This document shows positions 1-12,098 of a stretch of 64,000 bases of DNA, piece after piece (position 1 is the stretch's first letter; the number at the start of each line of letters is the position of its first letter). The translations under genes were made by a program, and so were the position numbers. Below the pieces are notes generated by a model. That model did no database searches. It saw nothing but the letters and a program-made list of their open reading frames with translations, and was not told the origin of the DNA. Source of the DNA: Arthrinium phaeospermum (Eukaryota > Ascomycota > Sordariomycetes > Amphisphaeriales > Apiosporaceae); assembly GCA_006503535.1 (NCBI GenBank), contig QYRS01000007.1:2790001-2854000 (forward strand), given 5' to 3'.

Positions 1-175
1 ATGTAGTAGCAGCAACAGCAAGTATGCTGAATAGAAGAATAGAAAGGAGGGAAAGAGAACAGTAATCTTTATTGAATATAAAATGGCCTCCATGTGTTCA
101 CTTCTCGCCCTGGCTGAACCTAAGATACTGTAAAGTCATGTAAATTGACCGAGGAACACTACCGACTCACTCGCC

Positions 176-2614
176 ATGAAGTCCGCCCCCTTTCTCTTAG
201 CCCTAACCGGCATCGCAACCGCCGCCGCCGCCACCATCCCCTCCACCCCCCTCCCCATCACCTCGCGCACCGCCCCCGTCGAATCCGACTGGAGCGCCCT
301 GTACCACGCCGGCCCCAACAGCAGCAGCACCGTTTTGCTCGGCAACGACGGCGGCGCCGCGACGGGCGGCCTGCGCGCCTGGTCTCTAGCCGGGACGCAA
401 CAAGAACCGTCGCACCCCCTGAGCGAGAAGGCGCATCGGAGACCCGGCCGCACCAAGCTCGTCGCCACGGCCTACGGCGTCGGCGCGACAGCAAACGGCG
501 ACGGCGACGGCGACGACAGCTATCAAGGCGGGCGCGACCTCGTCGTGACCATTGCGCAGCCCGACTCGTACTTCCGGCTCTACGACCCCTCGAACCCCTC
601 GACCCTCGAGCCCGTGGGCCAACACCCCCTGGCCCGCGCGCTGGGCGACTGGTCCGCGCTATGTACCTGGAGAAGCCGGGAGAGCGGCGAGACGTACGTC
701 TACCTGTTCGGCAAGGGCCAGGCCATCCAGTTCCTACTGCGCGGCCGCCGTCAGCAAGATGGAAAAGAGGGGGGTTTCGAGTTGGTAGAGATCCAGACTT
801 TCGAGACCCCCGTCGAGGCTTCGTCGTGTGCCGTGTCACTGGATGCGCGAACCGTCTTCTTTGCCGGGGACGACAGCCAAGTCATCTATGCCATCCCCGC
901 CGCCGAGTCCGCCGAGACCCCTAGGATCCGCACCTGGGGAGAGGCGGCCGACACAGTCACGGGCTTAGCTGCGTACTACGGCCAGACAAGTGACTACCTC
1001 CTCGTTGCCCAGAAGGACGTGATTGGTATATATGATACTAACAGTAATATGGGCTCGCTCGGCTCCATGACACTTACCGGGGAAGAGGATATCGAAGTAC
1101 AGGGCCTCAGCGTTTCTCAGCAAGACACGGCCGCTTACGGCGCCGGTATTATGGCCTACGCCATCGAGGGCGAAGCCGGCGCAGGCTTCGCGGTGAGCTC
1201 ACTGGAGACCGCCTTCAAGAATCTGGGCTTGGAACTGAACACGTCGTACGACCCTCGCAAGAAACCAAGCAAGCCGCAGAGTCCAGTGTGCCAGGAATGC
1301 CATCACAGCGGCTTCTGCGCAGCTATAACCGTTCAAAGCGATACCGATGCAGTCAAGCCGTCCTGCTCCTGCTTCGCCGGCTTCGTCGGGACCACCTGCG
1401 CGTCCATCACCTGCCGCCAGTCTTGCTCGGGCCACGGGATTTGCACCGGCGCCAACCAGTGCCAGTGCGACGACGGCTGGGGCGGCCTCTACTGCGCCTT
1501 CCGCCTCGTCCAGGCCGTCGCCGAGACGGACGCCAACGGCGGCGACGGCGACGACCCGGCCATCTGGGTCCACCCCGCCGACCGGGCGCAGTCGCGCATC
1601 CTCACCACCACCAAGTCCGAGACAGGGGCGGGGCTCGGCGTCTTCGCCCTGAACGGCACGCTCGTCGACTTCATCGCCGCCGCGCAGCCGAACAACGTCG
1701 ACGTCATCTACGGGTTTCCCGCCGGGGAGAGGATGGTCGATCTGGCGTATGCCGCTTGCCGCACTAACAACACGCTCTGGTGAGTTTTCTTTCTTTTCCA
1801 ACTCAACTGGCAGAAACAATCAATCAAGTAATCAAGCGCTGATGTACGTGTAACCAGCATGTACGAAATCACCGCCGAGGGCACCCTCAAAGAAATCGCC
1901 GGCGGCATCCAGCCCACGAAAGAAGACTACGAGGTCTACGGAAGCTGCGTGTACCGCTCGCGCAAGACCGGAAAACACTACCTCTTCGTCAACTCCAAAA
2001 CCGCCGAGTACCTCCAGTTCGAGCTGGCATGGGTCGACGATGCCCTGCACACGACACTCGTCCGCAACTTCACCGGCGGCACCGGTGGCCAAGTCGAGGG
2101 CTGCGTCTCGGACGAGGCCAACGGGTGGATTCTGATTGGCGAGGAACCACTGGGACTCTGGAGATACGGCGCCGAGCCCGAGGACGATACTGCCGACGCC
2201 TTCCAGATCAGCAAGGTCGGCGATGGGCGTACGTACGGCGATGTCGAAGGCGTCACTCTCGTGGAAGGCCCTACAAGCTCCCAGGGCTTTATTCTGGTCA
2301 GCCAGCAAGGAGTCAGCGCCTACAATGTTTACCGCAGAGCTGCACCCCACGAGTTCGTGGAAACGTTCGCCATCGTCGAGAACGTCGAGAAGGGCGTAGA
2401 CGCTGTGAGCAACACTGACGGTATTGCTGCCGTTGGCACGGCACTTGGAACCGAATTCCCCTATGGGTTGGTCGTGGTCCATGATGATGCCAACGAACTG
2501 CCTGAGGGAGGTACCAGCGACGAAACAAGCTTCAAGCTCGTGAGCTTGAAGGACGTATTGGGGGATGACTTATTACGGGATGTTGACAGGAATTGGGACC
2601 CAAGAAGACAGTAG
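176..2614 (+). CDS. Secreted beta-propeller phytase-like protein with EGF-like modules
   Basis: Exons 176-1779 and 1858-2614 (GTGAGT donor) give 786 aa. The N-terminus has a hydrophobic, alanine-rich stretch of about 20 residues that fits a signal peptide. Residues about 35-350 look like a first, degenerate propeller. Residues about 370-441 contain two cysteine-rich EGF-like modules with closely spaced cysteines and a typical CxCxxGWxGxxC pattern. The segment from about 445 to the end is the phytase part: it starts with a DDPAIWVHP motif and continues with NNVDV and a YGSCVYRS segment, as in 3-phytase (BPP) proteins. Known for the family: calcium-dependent release of phosphate from phytate outside the cell. 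Inferred: an extracellular phosphatase with an EGF linker. The true substrate is not shown by sequence. Confidence 0.82.
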
Positions 2615-3379
2615 CACACAAGCGTATCGAAGGCAATTGCGTTGTTAACCGATAAGCAAGAAGTTTTATTGATATGTAGTTGCATTTGTACGAAAACAAT
2701 GTGCCTGAGGGTGTCGAATACATGCAACATGACACGCAAGTTGGCGATACCTACCTGTTTTCAAGGGTTGACAGAACAGAGAGGGATACGAGTTTCCCGC
2801 AAGTCACCATACGTGAGTAAACACAAAACTACGAGTGCCCAAGGGCTTCGGCAACACCACGAAACATTCAAGACGAGCAGCATGCAGTAGAGCATAACTG
2901 AACGTCTTGCGTCACACGTTGATCACATGAGTCCCACTGACAGGCTGGTTGCCAGGACCGACCTGACCTCACCTGATCCAAAGATCAGGCAAGTCGACCC
3001 AACCGCAGAAGCTGGCCGGGAGGGCGCAGCTTCGCAGTGCCAGGTCAAGATACGAAAATGTATCTGACCGGCGCAATCCAACCTGTCGCAGTACTAGAAG
3101 CAAAGCGATGGTCCCGGATTGTCTTTGTGGAAAAGTAGGTCTTTATTCATCTCTTGTGAAAATCCTTTGCCTTCTCCATGTGAGATCAGCAGATGCCAAC
3201 GATCTGTGTCGTGCCGTTCCGTGTCGTCCAATTCGTATCGTAAGGAAACGACGCTGCTCGAAGCGGAGAAAATGTTGCCGTCGAGTCGAACCAAGCAATA
3301 AACCCAACCAGTCCGTAAACACCCATTTTTGTTCTTGTTGGTATCATCAAACGCCTATCATGTCATGTGGGCAAGCCGC
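2615..3379. other. Intergenic region between convergent genes
   Basis: No supportable gene. It holds the 3' ends of the phytase-like gene and of the ribosomal protein gene, which converge here. No repeats were noticed. Confidence 0.6.
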
Positions 3380-3976
3380 TTATGCGACGAGCTCAACAAC
3401 ACCACCGGCCTCGGTGATCTTCTTCTCGGCCAGACGGCTGACCCAGCGGGCGCGGACGACGACGGGGACCTCGGGGAGACGGCCCTTGCCGAGAACCTTG
3501 GAGTAACCAAGGGGAAGCAGGTCGATAACGGGGACGGTGTCCTTCTTCTCGCCCTTGAGGTAGGCCTCACGGGTCTCCTCGGGAACCAGGCTCCAGAGCT
3601 TGTCGAGCTGTAGAATTGTAAGGTCAGATAAATGTCCGACTTGGGTTGTGCGCGAGGGCGGGCGATTGATATACGTACGTTGACAATGGGCTTGAAGAAG
3701 TGGTTCTGCTGCTTGTGGAAGTATCGCATACCGACCTTTCCGAAGTAACCGGGGTGGTACTTGTCGATGTTGGTGCGGCTGGATTGATTGAATTAGCATC
3801 CTGTCGAAAATCCGAAATTGCGACACCAAAGTGAAGCGCTGAGGGCCAACTCACTGGTGGTGCTGACCACCGGCCATACCACGACCACCGGGATGCTTTC
3901 TGTGCTTGCCGACACGACCCTTACCGGCCGAGACGTGGCCGCGGTGCTTTCTGGTCTTGCTGAAGCGGGTAGGCAT
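3380..3976 (-). CDS. rpl28: 60S ribosomal protein L28 (uL15, L27a)
   Basis: Three exons on the minus strand: 3976-3855, 3778-3679 and 3607-3380, all with consensus donors (GTGAGT, GTACGT, GTAGAA-region acceptors ending CAG). They join in frame to 149 aa, the usual length of the eukaryotic protein. The N-terminus [20 protein letters not shown] and the glycine/histidine-rich [11 protein letters not shown] stretch are diagnostic of L27a/uL15. The C-terminus carries [15 protein letters not shown] and ends VVELVA. It is a structural component of the large ribosomal subunit. The first intron lies just after the GGQHH motif. The start is certain because the family N-terminus begins at this ATG. Confidence 0.97.
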
Positions 3977-4908
3977 CTTGGCGGTTGCTGTGATGTTAGT
4001 TGTCGAACAGACCAAAAGATTGGGCGGAGCGATCGAGTAGTTAAAATCAAAAGTTTCGATCCAGGGAATCAGCCGCGCACTGAGGTGAAAAAAAAGCTGT
4101 GGGAGGCTAGCAGGGGTGGGTTTTCGGGTTAGTGACAATTGAGGGCACAAAACCCCTCAGCCATTTTGTGGCTTTTCTGCCGTATCTAATCGATATCGAT
4201 AAAGCCCCACAAGCCTATCAGCCGCAAAGCCACCCAGGATTGCCCCACCTTTCAAACCTCTGGCGCTGTGAGCCACCTGCCACTGCATGGAGCAATCAAT
4301 TGATCACTGTGACTGACACTGGAGCTTCAGGTCAACTTGCAACCGCCGCCAGAAGTTGTCGTCAATAGGTCGGCATTCAGGCCCAAAGCCGCTCTTTGTG
4401 GTTTACTTCAATAAAGCAGATGTTCGTTTTCACGATGTCACCAGTATCTTCAAATCGTGTTATGTTTGCTATTCACTCTCGAGTAAGGAAGGTTTTCTTC
4501 ATGCACCCGCAATACCTACTTCTGCGGCGGACTTGAGCTCAATGTTCGCTTGACCCATTTACAAGCTCTAGCATTTTGTACTTCTCCCGTTTCGTTTCGC
4601 GTCTTTGGTGATGCACGATGCAGATATCGCCAGAAATAAAATAATAGTCCCGCAATGCAAATGCATCTCTCTTAATTCGTCATTTCACGCGTTTCCCTTT
4701 CTTGGGCCAACATAATCGCCAGTCGAGTTGGATTGAGAACACATTTCCAAGGTCGTTTGAGCTGACAAACAGACCTGCTGTTTTTCTTGGCCTAACCAAC
4801 GCGTTGCGCAGCCAGCGCTTGTCGAAGAAACAGCGACTGCGCGCGCCAGCAATCTTCCTCGCAACGGCAATCACTAACTAGCTGTTCTATTATTGTTAAC
4901 TGCCAAGT
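3977..4908. promoter_or_regulatory. Divergent promoter region rpl28 / chl1
   Basis: A 932-bp gap between two divergently transcribed housekeeping genes. It must hold the upstream sequences of both. No coding potential and no specific operator was recognised. Confidence 0.5.
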
Positions 4909-7854
4909 ATGGCCGGCATTCCTGGAGATTTAGACCTGGATCTTGACCAGGTCACAGAAGGAATCAAGAAAGTCGACTTCCACCACCCATATACCCCTTA
5001 CGATGTACAAGAGCAGTTCATGCGATCAGTGTACGATGTTCTTGAAACAGGAGATGGGCAAGTAGGAATCTTAGAAAGCCCCACGGGCACAGTAAGTTTG
5101 CTTGACGAGCAATGATCTTCGGAGAACTCGCTAACAGGAGCAAGGGCAAATCACTATCCCTTATCTGCGCCGCTCTGACTTGGCTGCGCAACCATAAGCA
5201 AGCCACGTTTGAGAGCTCCGTCGAGGATGCCGCCAAGCAGTTCAAGGATGAGCCCGACTGGGTTGTCGATATGATGCTCAAGCGCAAGAAGGACGAAGTC
5301 ATTAAGAAATGGGAGGAGAGAGAAGCCCGCTTGGAAAGCGTACGGGCGCGAGAAAAGGCCATGGAGATCCGCACCACCAAGCGGCGCCGGCTGAACGACC
5401 GAGCGACAGGCCCGGACGGTGACCACGAGCCAGACGAGGACGAATGGCTGCTCGATGAGAGGGACGAGGACGGGGCCCAAGGTGGCGAGTCCTCCAGCTA
5501 CAGCAAAGATACCCGGGCTCTCATGGAGAAGCTCGGTATGATGCCGAAACGAGATGCCGAGGAAGAAGACGGCGCCGATCAAGAACTTAAGGTAACTTTT
5601 GATTGCGATGATGATTATGGAAGTTCATGGGAGCCAACTGATTTCTGGTCATAGATTTACTACACCTCAAGAACGCATTCACAGCTGACTCAATTCATTG
5701 AAGAGCTGCGCCGCCCTACGTTTCCCCCATCGATCCCAGAAGCCATGATATCCAGGGACAATGCTTCAGATCCAGAAATCGTCAAACATGTCCCTCTGTC
5801 CTCTCGCCAACGACTCTGCATCAACCCTGCTGTATCTCGGCTGGGTTCTGTCCAGGCCATCAACGACCGATGCTCGGAGCTGCAACAATCAAACTCCAAG
5901 TCAAAATGTCAGTTCGTGCCCAATCCCGACAAGCTGGCTCAGACGCACCAGTTTCGCGATCATGCTCTCGCCGCCATCCCCGACATCGAGGACATGTTTG
6001 AGCTCGGCAAGAAGCTGTCCATATGTCCGTACTATGCCTCCAGGACGGCCATCCCGGGCGCCGAGATCATCACTCTGCCCTACCCGCTACTGCTGCAGAA
6101 GACTGCCAGGGATGCACTGGGCATCAAGCTGGAGGGCAATGTTGTCATCATCGACGAGGCGCACAACATCATGGACGCGGTCGCCAACGTGTATGCTTCT
6201 GAGATTAGCTTGAGCGAACTCCGGCGTGCGAGGCAGATGCTCGGTGTGTACGTAAAGAAGTTTGGCAAGAAGCTCAAGGGCGAGAACCGGGTCATGGTGG
6301 CACAAGTGGCCAGGGTCATCGATGGCTTAAGTGACTGGCTTGATGGTGCACTGAAGCTCAAGGTATGTGGATGCAAGCATACAATCTGATTATTCATGCC
6401 GTGAGATACGAAAGCTCACCTAGATGCAGGGCGACCAAGGAATCGTCGACTCCAACAACCTCCTGAAGTCAAAAGGGGCCGACCAGATCAACCTGTTCAA
6501 GCTGATCCAGTACGTCCAAGAATCGAAACTGGCTTACAAGATCGAAGGTTACGTCGCCCATACCGAGCAGGATCCCAAGAACCCTTCACCGCGCTCGTCG
6601 TCGTCGCCGGTCCTCCACACCCTAGTTTCCTTCCTGGTATCCCTGACCAACCTGAGCACCGAGGGCCGCATCTTCTACAACAAGACCCCCCTTACTACCA
6701 AAGAGCAGCAGCCCGACATCAAGCTGTCCTACCTCCTGCTGTCGCCCACCCACGCCTTCTCCTCCGTCGCCTCGGCCGCGCGCGCCGTCATCCTCGCCGG
6801 CGGCACCATGTCGCCCTTTGACGACTACACGGCCCACCTCTTCCCCCACCTCGACCTCGCCAAGGTCACGACGCTGAGCTGCGGCCACGTCATCCCGCCG
6901 TCCAGCCTCTGCGTCTGGACCCTGGCCAGCGCCCGCCCGGGCCTGGACTTCGAGTTCAGCTTCTCGAAGCGCAGCGACAAGCGCATGATCCACGAGCTCG
7001 GCATCGCCATCCTCAACATCTGCACCGCCGTGCCGGATGGTGTGGTCGTCTTCTTCCCCAGCTACGGGTACTTGGAGGAGGTGGTCGCCGTATGGGGAGG
7101 CGGCGGCGGCGCCGAGTCACAGAATCAGCAGCAGCAACAACAACAAAACAATACAGCACCACCGTCGGTTTGGTCCCGGCTGCAGTCCAAGAAGGCGGTG
7201 TTCCGTGAAAGCAAGGGCGGGTCCAGCGACGACGTCTTGGCCCAGTACAGTGAAGCCATCCTGGGCAACGACGGTGGCGAGGCGTCGAAACCCGCATCCC
7301 AGCAAAGAAAGACCAGCGGGGCGCTGCTCCTGAGCGTGGTCGGCGGCAAGATGAGCGAGGGCATCAACTTCTCCGACCGGCTGGGCCGCTGCGTCGTCAT
7401 CGTGGGCCTGCCGTACCCCAACATCAACTCGCCCGACTGGAAGGCGCGTATCGAGTACATCGAGACCACCACCACGAGCCGCCTTCTTTCCGCCCCCGCG
7501 AATAATGACAACACCTCCACCTCTGACGAGAAGAAGATGCCGCCACCACCACCCCTGTCCAAAGCCGACGCGACGGCCCAGGCCAAGGACGCGGCGCGGG
7601 ACTTTTACGAAAACGCGTGCATGCGCGCCGTCAACCAGAGCATCGGGCGCGCCATCCGGCACCGGGGCGACTACGCGGCCATCGTGCTGCTCGACCGCCG
7701 GTTCGGCGCCGAGCGCATCCGCCGCAAGCTGCCCGGCTGGATCCGGGCGGGCATGGGGGAGGGCGGCGAGGGGGCGGGCACCCTGGGGCAGCTCATGGGG
7801 AAGCTGAACGGCTTCTTCCGCGAGAAGAAGAAGACGGCGGGGTCGCGCACGTAG
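4909..7854 (+). CDS. chl1: ATP-dependent DNA helicase Chl1 (DDX11/ChlR1, XPD-type)
   Basis: Exons 4909-5091, 5145-5591, 5655-6362 and 6430-7854 give 920 aa. The first intron splits the Walker A motif exactly between SPTGT and GKS; the acceptor at 5143-5144 is the only one that restores the motif in frame. Other motifs are [11 protein letters not shown] (motif Ia), cysteines near C-I-N-P, D-R-C, S-K-C and I-C-P-Y that fit the XPD-family iron-sulfur cluster, VVIIDEAHN (Walker B, DEAH), the [11 protein letters not shown] segment and the [12 protein letters not shown] motif VI. Family role: 5'-3' superfamily 2 helicase needed for sister chromatid cohesion at replication forks. Two low-complexity inserts (acidic at about 240 residues before motif IV, glutamine-rich near nt 7125-7150) are typical of fungal copies. 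Confidence 0.92.
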
Positions 7855-10640
7855 AAGTGAGGCTTGCTTGACTATTGATGACCGAGTGTATGTACGTTAG
7901 GTAGCTACCCACTGTCCAAGCAAGCAAGATTGTGATCTCCCCAAGATTCAATGGCGTGAAGTAGACCACTTGGGCGGCCCAGCTCGGGGTTGCGTTTCCA
8001 CTTCCCAATGCCGATGTCAACCCGACTGCCACCACCTGTTGCTGCAAGCGAGGCGATCGCCAGTCTCCGTGTGTTGCGCCGCAGGTCTCCACACGCCAAA
8101 ATCTCCGACCCGCCTGTCGCGAGTCAGGTCACCGACACCCCTACAGAAGTACTTAAATCAATCATGTACTGACTTAGCGACAGCCGAATCACGAAAGCCA
8201 CTGTGACATCAAGTTGAACAGGGTTGTTGAAGATCTAGTCTCATGATGTCGTTCTTTTCTTTTCTTCCACACGTACGCGGCCAAGCCCCCATAAAAAACG
8301 TCTTTGCCGTACCGCCCGCAGCTGTGGTTTGGGAGGGTCGTGCCACCGCCGTCGGTCCCATGGAATTGGCTGGCCACCCACACCCACCCCTCCGCCCTGC
8401 GCACCTCAAACTCGGTACCGAAGCCAGGAAATCATCATCGTGCTGCGCCGCACTCGCTTATCGAGATCCAGATGCAGAGCCTTTGAGGTTCTGGGCCGCT
8501 TCACTCCGAAGTTGTCTGCTACGTTACCAGGAGCTGGGATCAGTGAGGAAGAAAGAAAGAGAAGAAAAAAAAATGCGGAGATTTCCGTACGTGTCGAATT
8601 TCCCTGCCGTCGCGGTTTGGTGTTTCGCACCCGTGCAACGAGGCGAAGTCGGGCAAGATGATTATGAAGTGATGTGCAACCCCCATCCCGTCCGTATGCC
8701 GTCGGACTTGCGCCCCATGCCAACTTGTCAGGGAGATGATCTCGCGCTAGAAAGCTCACTAGTGCCCAACGCCATCGAAAAGCAGCACATCATTTGCAGC
8801 GTCTCGGGTTGGATGAAGTTGCATTGCACATTGCAACCTTCACCGTCCGATTGTTGAGAATGGCATCTCGCGGCTGTCTGTCACTTTGAGTTTTTGGCCT
8901 CCATGGAACCATATGTCCATCATTATCAATGTGCAGGGAATCCTTGACGACATGCCCGGGCTTGTCTAGCCCCGTCGAGCCAAGCGCGCTTCCTCTCTCG
9001 TATTGTCGCTTGTTCTAAACTTCTACGGTGTAGGTTACAGTAGCAGATTACAACTCGGTTTGAGTTCTCGGCAGCTGCCGTGACGGCGTCGCTCACTGGG
9101 GCCCGGCCCCCTGGCTGATCTGTCGGCGTTTTGTCTCAGCAGTGACGGAGTTATCGTGTCGTCCCATATAGAAGTGGGGGCTTAACTCATGTAGTAAGGG
9201 CAGCCTATTTGGCCCAGATGCCTATCAGACTATCTGAGACCAAAACAACGTGTTTCGCGGATTCATAATAGCATCGTAGTATCGACACTGGAGCTCAGCG
9301 CGAACTGCGAACAGACAGTGGAACAATATCGTCTGAAGACGCGGCTATGCACAGCCGGTTGGGGGACTCAAAAATAAATTGAATGCAACCTCAAAAATAA
9401 CGATAATACGTCTTCATTGCCGCTCTTCTCCACGTAGAAACATGGTGTATCCCGGCCTTCTGTCGTAGTATGTCGTGCAGCAAATTAGAAAGGGTGGTTG
9501 AACAACAGTGAAAGGTTTGTCTCAGCCTCTTACAATGGATCAAGCTCCGAGAGGAATAATTCTGGTAACATTCATGTCGTACCGACCCGCGGTTTTGTGT
9601 CGTAGGTTTCGCGCTTAGAGGTAGACAGGAAGGATAGCGCTTAAGAAACATACTATACGTATCTCACGCCACGAGCTATTTCCTACTCATCTCTCCCTTC
9701 TCCTTTCGCTACCACAGTTGGGTTGAAGAGACTAATGCCGGCCGAACGCCGGAGGGATTTAAAATGCAACCATCTGAAAACGGATGGGGATAACAAAGCC
9801 GTCCGTCTTCTATAATTGGTCAGGCCACCAGCCATGTATAGTCTTATCGCCGTCGTCCTGCAGCTCACAGAGACTTCGCCGAAAAGGGGAGAGCTTGCTT
9901 TCGGCAAACGGCAATGAGACCCAAGAGTGAATATGTATAAGAGTTACGGAATATAACCCCGCTTACATGTATCCAGTGTAGGTTTAAGAGGCTACTCCGG
10001 AATCGGGAACTGTTTAACATGGATTAAATCGTGTACAGTTATGGGCAAATATCAAGTAAAGCTCGGCCTTAGGGAAATGATCGATTTCTCAGGATATATT
10101 TACACTGCATATAGACAGCGCGTATTCTGAGCGACGTTTCTCGCATACATGACGGAGCTTCGAGTCTTGATCTTTGTTACTCCTTTTAGATAGTGATCCC
10201 CTAGACGGATAGACAGATTTACAAGAGACGGATGATGAACTAAGAACCAATAGTGTATGATATAGAATTGGAAGCTCCCCTTGCATACCACCCTCCCGTC
10301 AACCTCCTAACCGGATATCCTCCTTGGACTATCTATTATTTTGCGATCTCCGACCATCCCTTGAGATCCCCCACCAAACCGAGTTGGAGAGAGTAGTTAA
10401 TAAATGGAATTCGGTTCGATTCCCAACAGCGCTAGTGGTTCTTTCGTTTTGGCTCAATCTCAAACTATATAACGGTAGCTTTCGGGCTTCCTTTCGGAGT
10501 TGCTAACTAGCTTACCGTATCCCTAGTCTTCCTGGTAGAGACAGCCTAGCAACCTGGTCTAGATGCTTCTTATTGACCACTCTTCAATATCCATAGGCAA
10601 GCTAGATAATTTGCTTTTCGATCCTGAACCGGCTTCGCAG
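7855..10640. other. Gene-poor region
   Basis: Open frames up to about 200 codons occur (for example 8243-8857, plus strand), but none has recognisable motifs, splice structure or codon bias like the flanking genes. The stretch from about 9350 to 10560 is visibly richer in A+T than the coding regions. I see no gene I can support. Confidence 0.5.
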
Positions 10641-10647
10641 CAGACTC

Positions 10648-12098
10648 ATGAACATGGGGCGGAAACAACGTAACCCCGTATTACATCAACAACCAAGACT
10701 GGAGCCCGAGCAGCTCGGCATCTTCCGGGCCATGCTCGAGGACATCGACTACGAGGGGGCGCCCCAGTACCCAGGTCCAAGACAAGGAGAAGAAGCAGGC
10801 GGTGCCGGACGCCGGGCAGCAAAAGGTGGCCGACTATAGCATGACGTTCGACGACCCGCCGTCGGCCCAGGGTTTCCGGCTGGGGTTCTCTGAAGCGGCC
10901 GCAAGTCGTCGTTGCCTTGCCCCTGGTTTCCTGGGGTCGATCTTAGCCCCTTTCGGTCTAAGCAACTGGACCTAGCCAATCACGTATTATGTTCCAGACC
11001 TAGCTCGCGTATCCCGACTACGCGGTTCCGGTGCAGGCGTAGATTGCCATTCCTTACCGGGCTCGTGGTGCAAGTCGACAACATCACCCACAGCAGGTAT
11101 CAAAGAAGATGTGCGTCCCCCCCTTTTTTATTGCTTCTTCTTTTCCTTTTTCGTTCGCCTCACTTTAGTCAAGCGGTGAAGCCCCCCTTGCCCCCCGCGA
11201 AGCACTGGCCGTTGACGAAATCAACTGAGCATCCCTTGCGTCCGTTTCTTAACGACATGGAAATTTGACAGGTGGAGTAGTTTCAACATCGAGGAGAGGA
11301 GCAGCTGTTGTCCATCCTGCACGGATTGGTCGTCATCTTTCTGGAGGCGTACGAGAATTGCTGGCCAAGTCGGTGAGTTGTGAGATCGGTTCGCATGCCA
11401 GGTTCGACCCGGCCAGAGCGTGAGCGTGCATTCCTGCGCCTCTTCCCCCCCTTTTTGCCCTCAGATCAAACAGAGCCCAACAAGCCAGTCACCAACCTTG
11501 CCACTTTTCAGTGGCGCCCTCGGTGCCAGCGACGTGGTCCTGGGAACTTGAGGCTAATGCATCAATGGGGCCTCGACTTCGTGACGTACAGCTTGCTGGA
11601 TGCGAAAGATGGGCGCTGGCGCATGCAGGTCACCGAGGCAGGCGTGAGCTTCCCGTACTATCTCCGCCATAGGTCGGGCATCACGAGGCCTACGCCATCT
11701 TCACGTACCTCAGCGGGCAGTACGGAGTACCCGGACATAAGCCAGTTCCTCGGTCTTCGCACTTGAAGTGACCGGCCTGCTGACCTGTTCCCCTCCTCCG
11801 CAACGCCACCTGGACCAGCACAATCATATCATTCATCACGCCAAGTGGCGCAAGACCAACTCACGCCACACACGCGCACACACAAACAGTGCCTACAAAG
11901 AAGAGGACGGTCGCGGGCGAGACGACGAATTATATCCACAACCGGGCGGTCAGGGGACTGTGTGCGGCGCGTCAACAACGGCAGGCTCGAGGGCCGCAAG
12001 CCGTATTGATCCACATGACGGACTACATCGCGATGCACACGGTGAACCCGAGATACCGGTTGTCTGGGCTGGGGCTGGGTGAGGAGCACCCGCTGTAA
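10648..12098 (+). pseudogene. Possible degraded gene, unrecognised
   Basis: Several short GC-rich stretches have protein-like composition but lie in different frames and are separated by stops. They are 10648-10770 (a segment ending near LGIFRAMLEDIDYEG), 10770-10890 (KVADYSMTFDDPP-like, another frame), about 11285-11380 (LLSILHGLVVIFLEAYEN), 11545-11670 (GLDFVTYSLLDAKDGRWRM) and 11890-12098. The sharp contrast with the A+T-richer flanks supports an old coding region. I do not recognise the family, and the pieces may not belong to a single gene. Confidence 0.25.

Noticed and set aside
8243..8857. 204-codon open frame on the plus strand
   Set aside because: No start context, family motif or splice structure; several alternative frames are equally open in the same place.
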